This document shows positions 25,171-36,400 of a DNA stretch of 64,000 nt, piece by piece. The notes below the pieces were generated by a model. That model was given only the letters and a program-made list of their open reading frames with translations, was not told the DNA's origin and made no database searches. The stretch lies in NCBI RefSeq assembly GCF_900111005.1, contig NZ_FOFV01000022.1:81217-145216 (forward strand). Direction: 5' to 3'. Source of the stretch: Lentzea albida. Its GTDB lineage: Bacteria; Actinomycetota; Actinomycetes; Mycobacteriales; Pseudonocardiaceae. The translations under genes were made by a program, and so were the position numbers. Positions within the stretch are counted from its first letter, which is position 1; the number at the start of each line of letters is the position of its first letter.

Positions 25171-26231
25171 CGACCGCACCGGAACGCGTCCTCGGCGGCG
25201 CGACGCACGACCTCGCCGCACTGCCCGATCCGGCCCTGAGCCGGATCGACGTCACCGACCACCTGTACGCCTCCCGGCGGTGGCTCGCGGTCGAGGAGCA
25301 GGTGGCCGACGTGCCACCGCTGTACGTGTTCGCGCCCGGGGGCGGGTTCGCGGCGGCGTACCACTTCGACGAGCGCAGCAACCCGTGGCCGATCGCCCGC
25401 CTCGACCTGTTCCTGGAGGCCCTGGAACGGCCTGCCGCCGACGTGCTGCCGTGCTACCTGCTCGGGGGCAGGCGGCCGGGGCACAGCCGGTTCCTGGTGG
25501 ACGACGGGCCCGGCCGGGCGGGCGAGCTCACCTCCCTCGTGGGCGCGGCGGCGCAGGCGGCCGCGGACCTCGGTGCCGCGACGGTCGCGGCGCTCTACTG
25601 CGACGACTCCGACACCGAACTCGCCGCCGCTTTCCAGGCACACGGCGGGATTCGCGTGCCCTCGCACGCCACCTACCGCCTCGACCTGCCGGGTGAGTCC
25701 TTCGAGGACTGGCTGGCCTCATTGCCGCGCAAGCAGCGTTACAAGGAACTCGCCGACGTCCGCAAGCTCGAGGAGGCGGGCGTCACCTACGACGTGCGTC
25801 CGCTCAGCGAGGCCGACGTCGACTGGATCGTGCCGCTGGAACTGGGGCTGTACCACAAGTACGGCAACGACTACCGGTCCTCCGAAGCCGCGAACCTGCA
25901 CCGCGCCTACCTCTCGTGCCTCGGCGAGGACGCGTTCCTGGTGGAGGCACGGCGGGACGGTGACCGCGTCGGGTTCGCGTCCGTCGTCCGCCACGGCGCC
26001 ACGGCCTTCGTGCGGCAGGCCGGGTTCGACGACGAGGCGACCGCGGGCGCGCCGGTCTACTTCGGCGCGGTCTTCCACGCGGTGATCCGGTGGGCCGCCG
26101 GGGCCGGCGTCCGCTCGCTCGACCTCTCGATCTCGGCCGGCCAGGTCAAGCAGCGCCGGGGTGCCGCGGAACTCGCGCGCTCGGCGTGGGTCGTGCCGCT
26201 CACCGCCGCGGCCCGCCGGACGCTGGGCTGA
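25167..26231 (+). CDS. FemAB/BioF2-like GNAT-fold transferase
   Basis: This 354-residue cytoplasmic protein belongs to the peptidogalycan-biosynthesis/BioF2-like GNAT group. Markers are LPRKQRYKELADVRKLEEAG (about 190-209) followed by the second GNAT-like half with SVVRHGATAFVRQAGFD and a YFGAVFHAVIRWAAGAG helix. Double-GNAT Fem-type enzymes transfer aminoacyl groups to amines, sometimes from aminoacyl-tRNA. It overlaps the preceding MFS gene by 4 nt and is 2 bp ahead of the next. It may add an amino acid or acyl group to the finished scaffold. Donor and acceptor are unknown. Confidence 0.72.
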   Translation: MTTAPERVLGGATHDLAALPDPALSRIDVTDHLYASRRWLAVEEQVADVPPLYVFAPGGGFAAAYHFDERSNPWPIARLDLFLEALERPAADVLPCYLLGGRRPGHSRFLVDDGPGRAGELTSLVGAAAQAAADLGAATVAALYCDDSDTELAAAFQAHGGIRVPSHATYRLDLPGESFEDWLASLPRKQRYKELADVRKLEEAGVTYDVRPLSEADVDWIVPLELGLYHKYGNDYRSSEAANLHRAYLSCLGEDAFLVEARRDGDRVGFASVVRHGATAFVRQAGFDDEATAGAPVYFGAVFHAVIRWAAGAGVRSLDLSISAGQVKQRRGAAELARSAWVVPLTAAARRTLG

Positions 26232-26233
26232 CG

Positions 26234-27400
26234 ATGACCACCCTGCTCGCGCCACCCGCCCGGTTCACCGCGCTGGTCACCGCCGTGTCGGTGTCGGCGT
26301 TCGGGAACTTCCTCAACCTCGTCGCGCTGTCCCTGTTCACCTACGCGGTGACGGGCAGCGCGTGGGGCCTCGGCCTGGTGATGGCCGCGCGGTTGACGGC
26401 GGGGTTCGCGGGCGGGCTCGTCGCGCCGTCACTGGTGCGGCTGCTGGGGTTGCGGCGCCTCATGATGTCGAGCGACCTCGCGCAGGCAGTGGTGATGTGC
26501 GCGCTGGCCGCGCTGGGTTCCTCTGCGGGGCTGCCCGGTCTCGTGGTGACGGCGCTGGTGCTCGGCGCGGGCAACTCCATCTCGAACGTGTGCGTGCGGG
26601 CCAGCGTCCCGGACCTGGTGCCGGAGGGGGAGAACGCCCGCTCGAACGGCAGGCTCGTGACCTGGCGGGCGCTGGCGGTGATCGCCGGGTACGCGTCGGC
26701 GAGCACGATCATCGCGTTCGGAGGCTTCGTCCTGGCCTTCTCCGTCAACGCCGCGTCCTTCGCCTTCTCCGCGTTCGTCGTGTCCCGGTTGCGGTGGAAC
26801 GAGTCCCTGCCACCCGTGCGCCGCGCGTCCGGCCCTTCCGCTTCCTTGCTGCGCGCTGTCGGACCCGCGATCGCCGTTCTGGTCGCCGTGCGGGCGGCCG
26901 ACGCGTTCGGGTCCGCCTCGCACAACCTCTCGCTGCCGGTGCACGCCTCCGCGGTCGCGGGTGCGGACGCCGCCGTGTTCATGAGCGGCTTCTGGGCCTC
27001 GTGGGCGGTCGGCGCGTTCACCGCGCGGTTCGTCGCGCCCCGCTTCGCCCACAGCACCACCGCGTTCGTCGTCGGCACCTGCGTGATGTCGGCGTCGTTC
27101 GTGCTCGCGTTCACCGGCCCGCCGTGGCCGGTGCTGATCCTCGTGATGGTGTGCGCCGGTTTCTCCGACGGCCTCACCGAGATCGTCTACACGTCCCGGC
27201 TGCAGGAGGTCCACGGCGACCTCCGGGTGCGGTTGTTCGGCCTGTCCTCGACGGCCGAGACGGCCGGTTTCGCGTCCGGGACCCTCGTCGCCTCCGCGTT
27301 GCTGCCCACGCTCCCCGTCCTCGGAGTCGTCGCCGGGTTCCACACCGTCGCCGTCGTCTGCGCGCTCGCGCTGGCACTGGTGTCCCGCCGGCTCACCTGA
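26234..27400 (+). CDS. second MFS transporter
   Basis: The 388-residue protein has about twelve transmembrane segments with short loops. It opens RFTALVTAVSVSAFGNFLNL and has a Lys-poor central loop RWNESLPPVRRASGPS. It is only distantly similar to the upstream MFS protein and lacks the strong motif A, which is degraded to SLVRLLGLRRLM. The start ATG 26234 is 2 bp after the FemAB-like gene, and the stop is 17 bp before the megasynthase. Tight coupling indicates a role in export of the cluster product or a precursor. Confidence 0.85.
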   Translation: MTTLLAPPARFTALVTAVSVSAFGNFLNLVALSLFTYAVTGSAWGLGLVMAARLTAGFAGGLVAPSLVRLLGLRRLMMSSDLAQAVVMCALAALGSSAGLPGLVVTALVLGAGNSISNVCVRASVPDLVPEGENARSNGRLVTWRALAVIAGYASASTIIAFGGFVLAFSVNAASFAFSAFVVSRLRWNESLPPVRRASGPSASLLRAVGPAIAVLVAVRAADAFGSASHNLSLPVHASAVAGADAAVFMSGFWASWAVGAFTARFVAPRFAHSTTAFVVGTCVMSASFVLAFTGPPWPVLILVMVCAGFSDGLTEIVYTSRLQEVHGDLRVRLFGLSSTAETAGFASGTLVASALLPTLPVLGVVAGFHTVAVVCALALALVSRRLT

Positions 27401-27417
27401 CCTGTGGAAGGACCGAC

Positions 27418-30400
27418 ATGGCCACCTCCCTGTGCCGCGGACCCGAGCTGAGGTTCCCGGCGGAATTCCCGCTCGACCTGGCCTCGGCCCTGCGCCGGGC
27501 CGCCGCCCGGTTCCCCGGTGCGGGGGTGACCACGGTGACCGCGGCCGGCACGACCACGCTCACCTACGCCTCGCTGCTCGCCCGCGCGACCGAGCTGTCC
27601 GCGGACGTCGAACCCGGCTCGCGGGTGGTCCTCGCGGACCTGCCGCTGCAGGAGTTCTTCCCGGCCTTCTGGGCCTGCGTGCTCGCCGGGGCGGTACCCG
27701 TGCCGGTGTTCGGACGCGCGCCCCAGCCGCTCGGGCGCGCCGACGACGGCGAGGCGCTGGTGCTGCTCTCGTCGGGGAGCACCGGTGCGGCGAAGGCGAT
27801 CCCGCTGACGCACCGCGGGCTCGTGGAGTTCGCGGTGGGGGCGGGGGAGAGCCTCGACCTGCGCGCCGGCGAGACGACGCTGAACTGGTTGCCGCTCGAC
27901 CACAGCGGCGCCCTGCTGCTCTACCACCTGCTGCCGGTCTTCACCGGCGCCTCCAACGTGCACGTGGCGACGGACCTCGTCACCTCGGAACCGGTGCGCT
28001 GGATGGACCTTCTGACCGAGCACGGCGCGCAGCACAGCTGGGCGCCCGCGTTCGCCTACCGGCTGGTGGCGGACTCCTCGGAGGGACGTTCGTGGGACCT
28101 GTCGCACGTGCGGACGCTGGTCAGCGGCGGTGAGCAGGTCCCGGCCGGGCTGATGCGCCGGTTCGCGGCCGGTCTGGGACTGCCGGAGTCGGTGCTGCGG
28201 CCCGCGTGGGGCATGACCGAGACGTGCACGGGCATCACCATCGGACGGTTCTCCGACGGCGTGCACCGGGTCGTGCGGGACAGCCTCGCCGGCGAGCTGG
28301 AACTGGCGCCGGACGGGGATCCCCGTCCGTGCGTGGAGTTCGTGCCGGTGGGACCGCCCGCCGCGGGAGCCGCCGTCCGGGTCGTGCGCGGCGGGGAAGT
28401 GCTGCCGGAAGGGCGGATCGGCGCGTTGCAGGTGCGGTCGGCACGGGTCACGCCGGGGTACGTCGGACAGGAGAAACCCACGGGTGGGTGGTTCGACACC
28501 GGCGACCTCGCGTACGTGCTGGACGGGCAGGTCGTGATCACCGGGCGGGCGCGGGACGTCGTCATCGTCAACGGGCAGAACCACTTCTGCCACGAGATCG
28601 AAGCGGTCGCGGTGGACGCGGGCGCACCTGCCGGGTGGGTCGCCGCGTGCGGGGTGCCCAACACCCGGCTGGCCACCGAGGACGTCGTGCTCGTCGTCGG
28701 ATCGGCCGATCCGGTGCCGGCGGAGGAGATCCGGGCCGCGGTGTTCGCACGGCTGCGGCTGCCGGTGGCACGGGTGGTCGTCGTCGATCCCGCGCGTTTC
28801 CCGCGCACCGGCGGGGGCAAGATCCGTCGCGGCGAGATCGGCCGGCTGCTCACCGACGTGCCTTCGCTGGTGCGCGCGGCCGTCGAGCGGGTGAGCGGTG
28901 GACCGGCTGACCCTTCCAAGGCCTTCTACGACTTGGGATTGACGTCCGTGACGCTCGCACGGCTGCGCACCGAACTGGAACACGACCTCGGGGTGTCGCT
29001 CCCCGAGACCGCACTCTTCGCGCACCCGTCGATCGCGGCGCTGGTGCGGTACCTGGAGGGTGCGGAGTCCGCGCCCGTGACGGCCGAGCCCGTCTCGGCG
29101 GACACCCGGATCGCCGTGATCGGCATGGCCGCGCGGGTGCCGGGCGCGGACGACGTGGCGGAGTTCTGGGCGAACCTGCGCGCCGGCCGGTGCTCGATCA
29201 CCCGCTTCGACGCCCCGGGCCGGGTCGGCGCGATGGGCAAGATCAGCGACGCGGACGCGTTCGACCACGCGTTCTTCGGCATGACGCCGGCCGAGGCCGA
29301 CCTGACCAGCCCTGCGCACAAGCTCTTCCTGCAGGAGTGCTACCGCGCGCTCGAGGACGCCGGGTGCCTCGGCACCACCGCGCGGGTCGGTGTCTTCGCG
29401 GGCTCCGGCATGCACCTGTACGGGCACCAGGACGCGTTGTCCGCCGCGGACGTGCCCGCCGCGATGCAGACCGCGATCGGGGTGGAGCCGGACTTCCTCG
29501 CGTCCAGGGTCGCGCACCGGCTCGGGCTGACCGGTCCCGCCATCGGCGTGCAGACGGCGTGCTCGACCGGCCTGGTGGCGGTCCACCTCGCGGTGCAGTC
29601 GCTGCTGACCGGCGACTCCGACGTGGCGGTGGCGGGCGCCGCCGCCGTGCACCTGCCGCAGGACGCCGGGTACGAGGCACATCCCGACGGCATCCTGTCG
29701 CCGACCGGCGCGTGCCGGCCGTTCTCGGCGGAGGCGGACGGCACGGTCGGCGGGAACGGCGTCGCCGCGGTGGTGCTCAAGCGCCTCGACCAGGCCCTCG
29801 CCGACGGGGACGCCGTGCACGCCGTGATCCTCGGCTCCGCGGTCAACAACGACGGCGCGGCGAAGGCCGGGTTCACCGCGCCGAGCGTGAGCGGGCAGGC
29901 CGAAGTCGTCCGCCTCGCGTTGAAGCGGGCGGGGGTCGAACCCTCGTCGGTGTCCTACGTGGAGTGTCACGGCACCGGGACCGCGCTGGGCGACCCGATC
30001 GAGGTGTCCGCGCTGCGCGAGGTCTACCCCGGGCCGGTGCGGCTCGGGTCGGCCAAGGCCTCGGTCGGGCACCTCGACACGTGCTCCGGGCTCGTCGGCC
30101 TGATCAAGACGGTGCTGATGCTGGAGCACGGCGAGATCGTGCCGACGCCGGGTGTGGGGGAGCCGAACTCCGCGCTGGACCTCGGGCCGTTCGAGCTGGC
30201 CACAGCAGGTGGTCGTTGGGGTGGAACAGAACCGCGGCGGGCGGGTGTCACCGCTCTGGGTGTGGGCGGCACCAACGCCCACGTCGTGGTGGAACAGCCG
30301 CCTGTTCCCTCACCGCGGCAGACCTCCGGCGCCGCCGTGGTGCCGTTGTCGGCCCGAACCCCTCGCGCCCTCGCCGAATCCGTCACCGCCCTCAAGGCCC

Positions 30401-33400
30401 ACCTCACCGCCCACCCGGACCTCGCGGTCGCCGACGTCGCCACCACGCTCGCCGCCCGTCCGCGCCACCGGCACCGGATGGCCGTGACCGCCGAGACCAC
30501 CGCCGGCCTCGTCGGCGCGCTGGACGTTCCGCTGACCGAGCCCGCCCCCGGTCCCGTGGTCTTCGCCTTCCCCGGACAGGGCCAGGCCCGTGCGGGCATG
30601 GCGGCGGAGCTGCACGCCGAGTTCCCCGTGTTCCGCGCGGTGGTCGACGAGCTGTCCGAGACCACGGACCTGCGAGCGTTGCTCGATCCCACCGCCGAAC
30701 TGGCCGTGCAGCCCGCGATGTTCGCGTACCAGGTGGCGCTCGCGGAACTGTGGCGCTCGTGGGGTGTGGAGCCCGAGGTCGTCGTCGGCCACAGCATCGG
30801 CGAGTACGCGGCGCTGGTCGTGGCGGGCGGGCTCTCCCGGCACGACGGGCTGCGGCTGACGGTCGCCCGCGGCGCGCTGACGGACCGCACCCGGCCGGGC
30901 GGGATGGTGGCCGTGCACTCGACCCGCGAGCAGGCCGAGGCCGTCGCTCGGGCGAGCGGCACCGACCTGGCCGTCGTCAACGGCTCGTTCAGCCACGTGC
31001 TGTCCGGCGACGCCGACGCGATCGAGGAGGCCGCCCGCCGTGCCGGGGTGCCGTGCACGCGGCTCGGGGTGGACAGGGCGTTCCACTCGCGGTTCGTGGA
31101 ACCGGTCGTCGACGAGTTCGCGAGGCTCTTGGCGGAGGCCGAGTTCACGCCGCTGCGCGTTCCGCTGGTCCGCGGGGTCGACGGGGTGCGGTTGCCCGTC
31201 GGGTCCGTGGTGGACGTGCGGCACCTCACCGACCACCTGCGGCAGCCGATGCGGTTCGACCTGTGCCTCGCGGAGCTGGGGGACAGCGGGCCGCGGATCG
31301 AGATCGGCACCGACTCGGTGCTCTGCCGGCTGGGCCGCGCCGAGCAACCGGAGGCCCGGTGGATCGGAGGGCGTCCCCTCGACGCCCTCGCGGCGGCGTA
31401 CACCGCCGGAGCCGACGTCGACCTCTCCGGGGTCGCGACCGGCAGGCGGATCTGGCTGCCCGGCTACCCGTTCGAGCGCGGGCGGGCCGTCGCGCCGGTC
31501 GAGACCGGTCCGGCGGACGTCCTGGGCGGGCTGTGGCGGCTGACCGCGACGCGGCTCGGACTCACCGGCGAGCCCAGGGTGGACGAGACGTTCCTCGCGC
31601 TGGGCGCGGACTCGCTCGCCCTCATGGGACTGGTCAGCGAGATCGAGCGCGACTTCGGCGTGCGCCTGCCGGTGAAGGACCTGTTCACCGTGGCGCCGAC
31701 CCCGCGTGACGTGGCCACGCTCATCGCAGGGGACCCCGTCACCGAGGAGGTCGAGGAGGCGGAGGAACCGGCGCTCGTCCCGGTGTCGCCCGCCTCGTGC
31801 GACTTCAGCCTGTCGTTCTTCGGCGACTACCCCGACGAGGCGCAGCAGGACAAGTACGGGCTCGTGCTCGCCGCCGCGGAGTTCGCCGACGAGCACGGCT
31901 TCCACGCGGTGTGGTTGCCCGAGCGGCACTTCAACTCGTTCGGCGCGCTCTTCCCGAACCCGTCGGTGCTGGCCGCCGCGATCGCCGCGCGCACCGAGCA
32001 CGTCCGGTTGAACGCGGGATCGGTCGTCCTGCCTCTGCACAACCCGATCCGGGTCGCCGAGGAGTGGTCCGTCGTCGACAACCTCTCCGGCGGACGCGTC
32101 GGACTCGGGTTCGCGAGCGGCTGGCACGCCAAGGACTTCGCGCTCGCCCCGGAGGCGTACGCACGCAACCGCGAGCTGATGTACGAGCACATGGAGACGG
32201 TCCGCGCGTTGTGGTCCGGCGCCGAGGTGACCGCGCAGTCCGGTACCGGGGAGCCCGTGGCCGTGCGGCTGCAACCGCGCCCGGTCCAGGACATGCCGCC
32301 GATGTTCACCGCCATCGCCGGGAACCCGGACAGCTACGTCAAGGCCGGCGAGGCCGGGCTCGGCGTGCTGACCAACCTGATGACCCAGTCCGTCGAGGAC
32401 CTGGCGCGCAACATCTCCCGCTACCGCAAGGCCCGCGCCGACGCCGGCCTGGACCCCGAGGCCGGCCGGGTGGTCGTGCTGGTGCACACCTACCTCGGCG
32501 CTGACGGCGAGACGGCCCGCGAGGAGGCCCGTGAGCCGTTCCTGCGGTACCTGAGGTCGTCACTGGCACTCGCCGGCCAGGCGCAGAGCCTGGGGCTGAC
32601 CGAGATGCCGGACGAGGACTCGGACTTCGTGCTGCGGCAGGCGTTCGAGCGCTACACCGAGTCCCGCGCGCTCATCGGGTCCGTCGCCGACGCGGCTCGG
32701 GTGGCCGGCACCCTCGTGGCCGCCGGGGCGGACGAGATCGCGTGCTTCGTCGACTTCGGGCTGCCGCGGGAACGGGTGCTCGACGGGTTGCGGCACCTGG
32801 ACCTGCTGCGCGCGGCGAAGGTGGCCCGTCGTGCCCTGACGCCCGCCGAGCAGCGGATCTGGTTCATGGACCAGCTGCGACCGGGCAGCGGGCTCTACCA
32901 CGAGCCGAAGCTCGTCAGGATCGACGGCGAGCTCGACGCCGACCTGTTCCGCAAGGCGGTTCTCCGTGCGGTCGAACGGCATCCCGCGCTGCGCACGGTG
33001 TTCCGCGCCGAGGACGGCGTGCCGTTCAAGGAGGTGCGGCCGGAACCGCGGGTCGAGTGGGCGTTCGAGGAGGCCGTCGGTCTGGGCGAACGCAGCGCGA
33101 TCGCCGGCATGGCTGCCGAGGCGGCACGGGTGCGGTTCGACCTGGCCACCGGACCGTTGCTGCGGGTGGCGGTGCTGCGCACCGCTCCGGACCGGCACCT
33201 GGTGCACGTCGTGGCGCACCACATCGTGTTCGACTCGGCGTCGACCGGTGTGCTCCTGCGCGACATCGCCGCGCACTACCAGGGCGTGCCGCTGCCGCCG
33301 CTCGTGCCGGTGCCCGCTGCCGAACCCGGCGGGGACGTCGAGCGCTGGCGGGACCTGCTCGACGGCGCGCGCCCGCTGCGGCTGCCGGCCGACTTCCCGG

Positions 33401-36400
33401 CACCGGCCGAGCCGACCGGTGAGGGCGCGGCGGTGACCAGGGTCTTCCGCACCGTGCCGAAGGACCCGGGGCTGAAGGCCACACCGTTCATGGTCGTGCT
33501 GGCCGCGGTGAGCGCGGTCCTCGGCCGGCACGCGGGGGAGACCGACGTCGTCGTCGGCACCGCGATCAGCTCCCGCCCGCCGGGTGCACAGGACGCGATC
33601 GGGCTGTTCCTCGACCTGGTGCCGTTGCGCGTCGACACCTCCGGCACGTTCCGCGAGGTGCTGGACGGGGTGGTGGCGGGGACGCTGGCCGCGTTCGAGC
33701 ACCGCGGCGTGCCGTTCGACGAGCTGGTCGCGGCGGTCAACCCCGACCGCGACGGCGAGGGCACACCGCTGTTCCGGGTGCTCGTGGAGTACGAGACCGA
33801 ACAGCCCGTGCAGTTCGGGCCCCTCACGGCCACGGTGCTGGATCCACCGATCAGCCGGTCCGCGTACGACCTCTCGCTCTACTTCACCGAGAGCGCGGAC
33901 GGGCTGCGGTGTGTCGCGGAGTACCGCACCGACCTCTTCGCCGCGGCCACGATCAGCCGCCTGCTGGCGGGCGTGGACGACGTGCTGGAGACCGCTGTGT
34001 CCGCCGTGGACGTGACGGTCGCCGAACTGACGGCGGCGGGCCCCGCCGACCGGGCCGAGATCGAGTCCTGGCAGGGGGCCACCGTGCCCGAACCGGACGT
34101 GTGCCTGCACGAGCTGGTCGGCGACTCCGACGACGTCGCGCTGACCGGTGACTGGGGCAGCTGGACCTACCGCGAGCTGCAGCGGCGTTCCGACGAGATC
34201 GCGCAGGCGCTGGGCCCGCGACCGGGCGAGATCGTCGCGGTGTCGTTGCCGCGCGGACCCGAGCTGGTCGCGGCGCTGCTCGGGGTGCTCAAGAGCGGTG
34301 GTGCCTACCTGCCCGTCGAACCGAGGCTGCCGGTCGCCCGCGGCAGGTTCCTGATCTCCGACAGCGGGGCCGGGGTCCTGCTCACCACGGCCGGGTCCGA
34401 GCTCGACGCCGGAACCACGCTGCTGGTCGAGGACATCACCGCCCCTGCCGATCCCGTGCCGCTGCCCCCGGTGAGGCCGGACGACCTCGCCTACTGCCTC
34501 TACACCTCGGGCTCGACCGGGCAGCCGAAGGGTGTGCTCGTCGAGCACCGCGGGCCGGTGAACGTGGTCCGCTGGCAGCAGCGCCAGCACCGTCCACTGA
34601 GGACCTTGGGCTGGACGTCCACCGGATTCGACATCAGCGTGCAGGAGATCTTCTCGACGCTCGCCTCCGGCGCCGCGCTCGTGCTCGTCGACGACTCGGT
34701 GCGGCACGACCACGCGGCGCTGGCCGACGTGGTCCGGCGGCACCGGGTGGAGCGGCTGCTCATGCCGTTCACGCCGCTCAACGCCCTGCTGGAGTCCGGG
34801 CTGTCCGCGCCGTCGCTGCGCGTCGTGCTGTGCTGCGGCGAGCCCCTGGTGCTCACCCCCGCGGTCAGGTCGTTCTTCGCACGGCACCCGGAGTGCGCGC
34901 TGCACAACCAGTACGGGCCGACGGAAGCGTCGATCATCGTGACCGACCACCCGGTCGACACCGCCGCCGGACCGGCCGCCCCGCCGATCGGGCGGCCGAT
35001 CGACGGGGTGCGCGTGGCCGTGGTCGACGACGGTGTGCCGGTGCCCGTCGGCGCGGTCGGGGAGATCTGGCTCAGCGGGTTCGTGCTGGCCCGCGGGTAC
35101 CGCAACCGCGACACCGAGACCGCCGCGGCGTTCGTGCGCGATCAGTCCGGCCAGGTCTGGTACCGCACCGGCGACCTGGCGCGGTGGCGGCCGGACGGGC
35201 GGCTCGTGTTCCTCGGGCGCGTCGACGACCAGGCCAAGATCCGCGGCAACAGGGTGGAGCCGGGGGAGACGCTGCACGCGCTGTGCGCGCTGCCCGAGGT
35301 CACCGACGCCACCGTGGTCGTGCGGCGCGACCAGCGCGGGGAGGCGGAACTGGTGGCGTACGTCGTGCGCGCCTCCGGCGAACCGGGTCTGTGGCTGCGG
35401 CTCGCCGCCGCGTTGCGCCGGGTGCTGCCGTCGTACCTGGTCCCCACGCGCTGGGTCGCGCTGGAGCGGCTGCCGATGACCGCGAGCGGCAAGGTCGACC
35501 GGGCCGCGCTGCCCGAGCCCGCGTCCGTGGCCCTGGACGTCAACACCCGGCCGACCACCGAAGCGGAACAGGCCGTCCACGACCTCTGGTGCGCCGAACT
35601 CGGCGTGGAGGAGGTGCCGGTGACCACGCCGTTCTTCGAACTGGGCGGACACTCGCTCGCGGCCATCCGGCTGGTGGACCGCGCGACGGCCCAGCTGGGA
35701 GTCACGTGCTCCATGGCGGACTTCTTCGCCCAGCCCACCGTGCGTGCGATGGCACGACGCCTGGACCTGGCACCGCTCACCGCGACGCAGGAGCGTTTGT
35801 GGCGCAAGCAGACCGCGTTCGGCACCGCGGTCTACAACATGGCCTACCGGGTGGACGTCACCGGTGACCTGGACCCGGAACGGTTGCGCCGGGCCGTGAA
35901 CGCGCTCGTGGACCGCCACGACGCGCTGCGCGTACGGGTGTGCGGAACACCGCCGCGGCAGGTGGCCGCGGAGGCCGGTGAGATCGCCCTGCCGGTCGAG
36001 GAGCCCGCCGACGTCGACGCGTGGTGCACCGAGCTGGCGAACCGCCCATTCGATTTCTCGATGGCACCGCTGCTGCGGTGCGCGCTCGCCCGGACGGCCG
36101 GCGGCTGGGTGTTCGTGCTCGTCGTGCACCACCTGGTCGCCGACGGTGCCTCGATGCCGTTGCTGTGGCGGGACCTGTCCGCGCTCTACGCCGGTGAGGA
36201 GCTCGACGACCCCGCGAGCTTCCTCGACGTGGTGCGGAACCGGCCCGAGCCCTCCGAGCGCGACCTGGACTTCTGGCGGCGCGAGCTGTCCGGGGCCGAG
36301 GTGCGGTGGACGCTGCCGGCGGACCGGCCGGGACGGGCGACCGGGCGCGGCGCGCTCCACCGGGAGGCGTTGCCCGGGACCACCTGGGCGGCTCTCACCC

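Noticed and set aside
26161..27417. Upstream extension of the megasynthase reading frame (419 extra codons)
   Set aside because: The frame is open only because of high GC. It lies entirely antiphase inside the second MFS gene, gives an Arg/Pro-rich sequence, and the ATG at 27418 has a proper ribosome-binding site and starts the AL domain.
27187..30282. Minus-strand open frame of 1,031 codons opposite the AL-KS region
   Set aside because: Its composition (Arg, Gly, His, Asp-rich) and lack of any domain show it is a shadow of the plus-strand megasynthase caused by codon bias.
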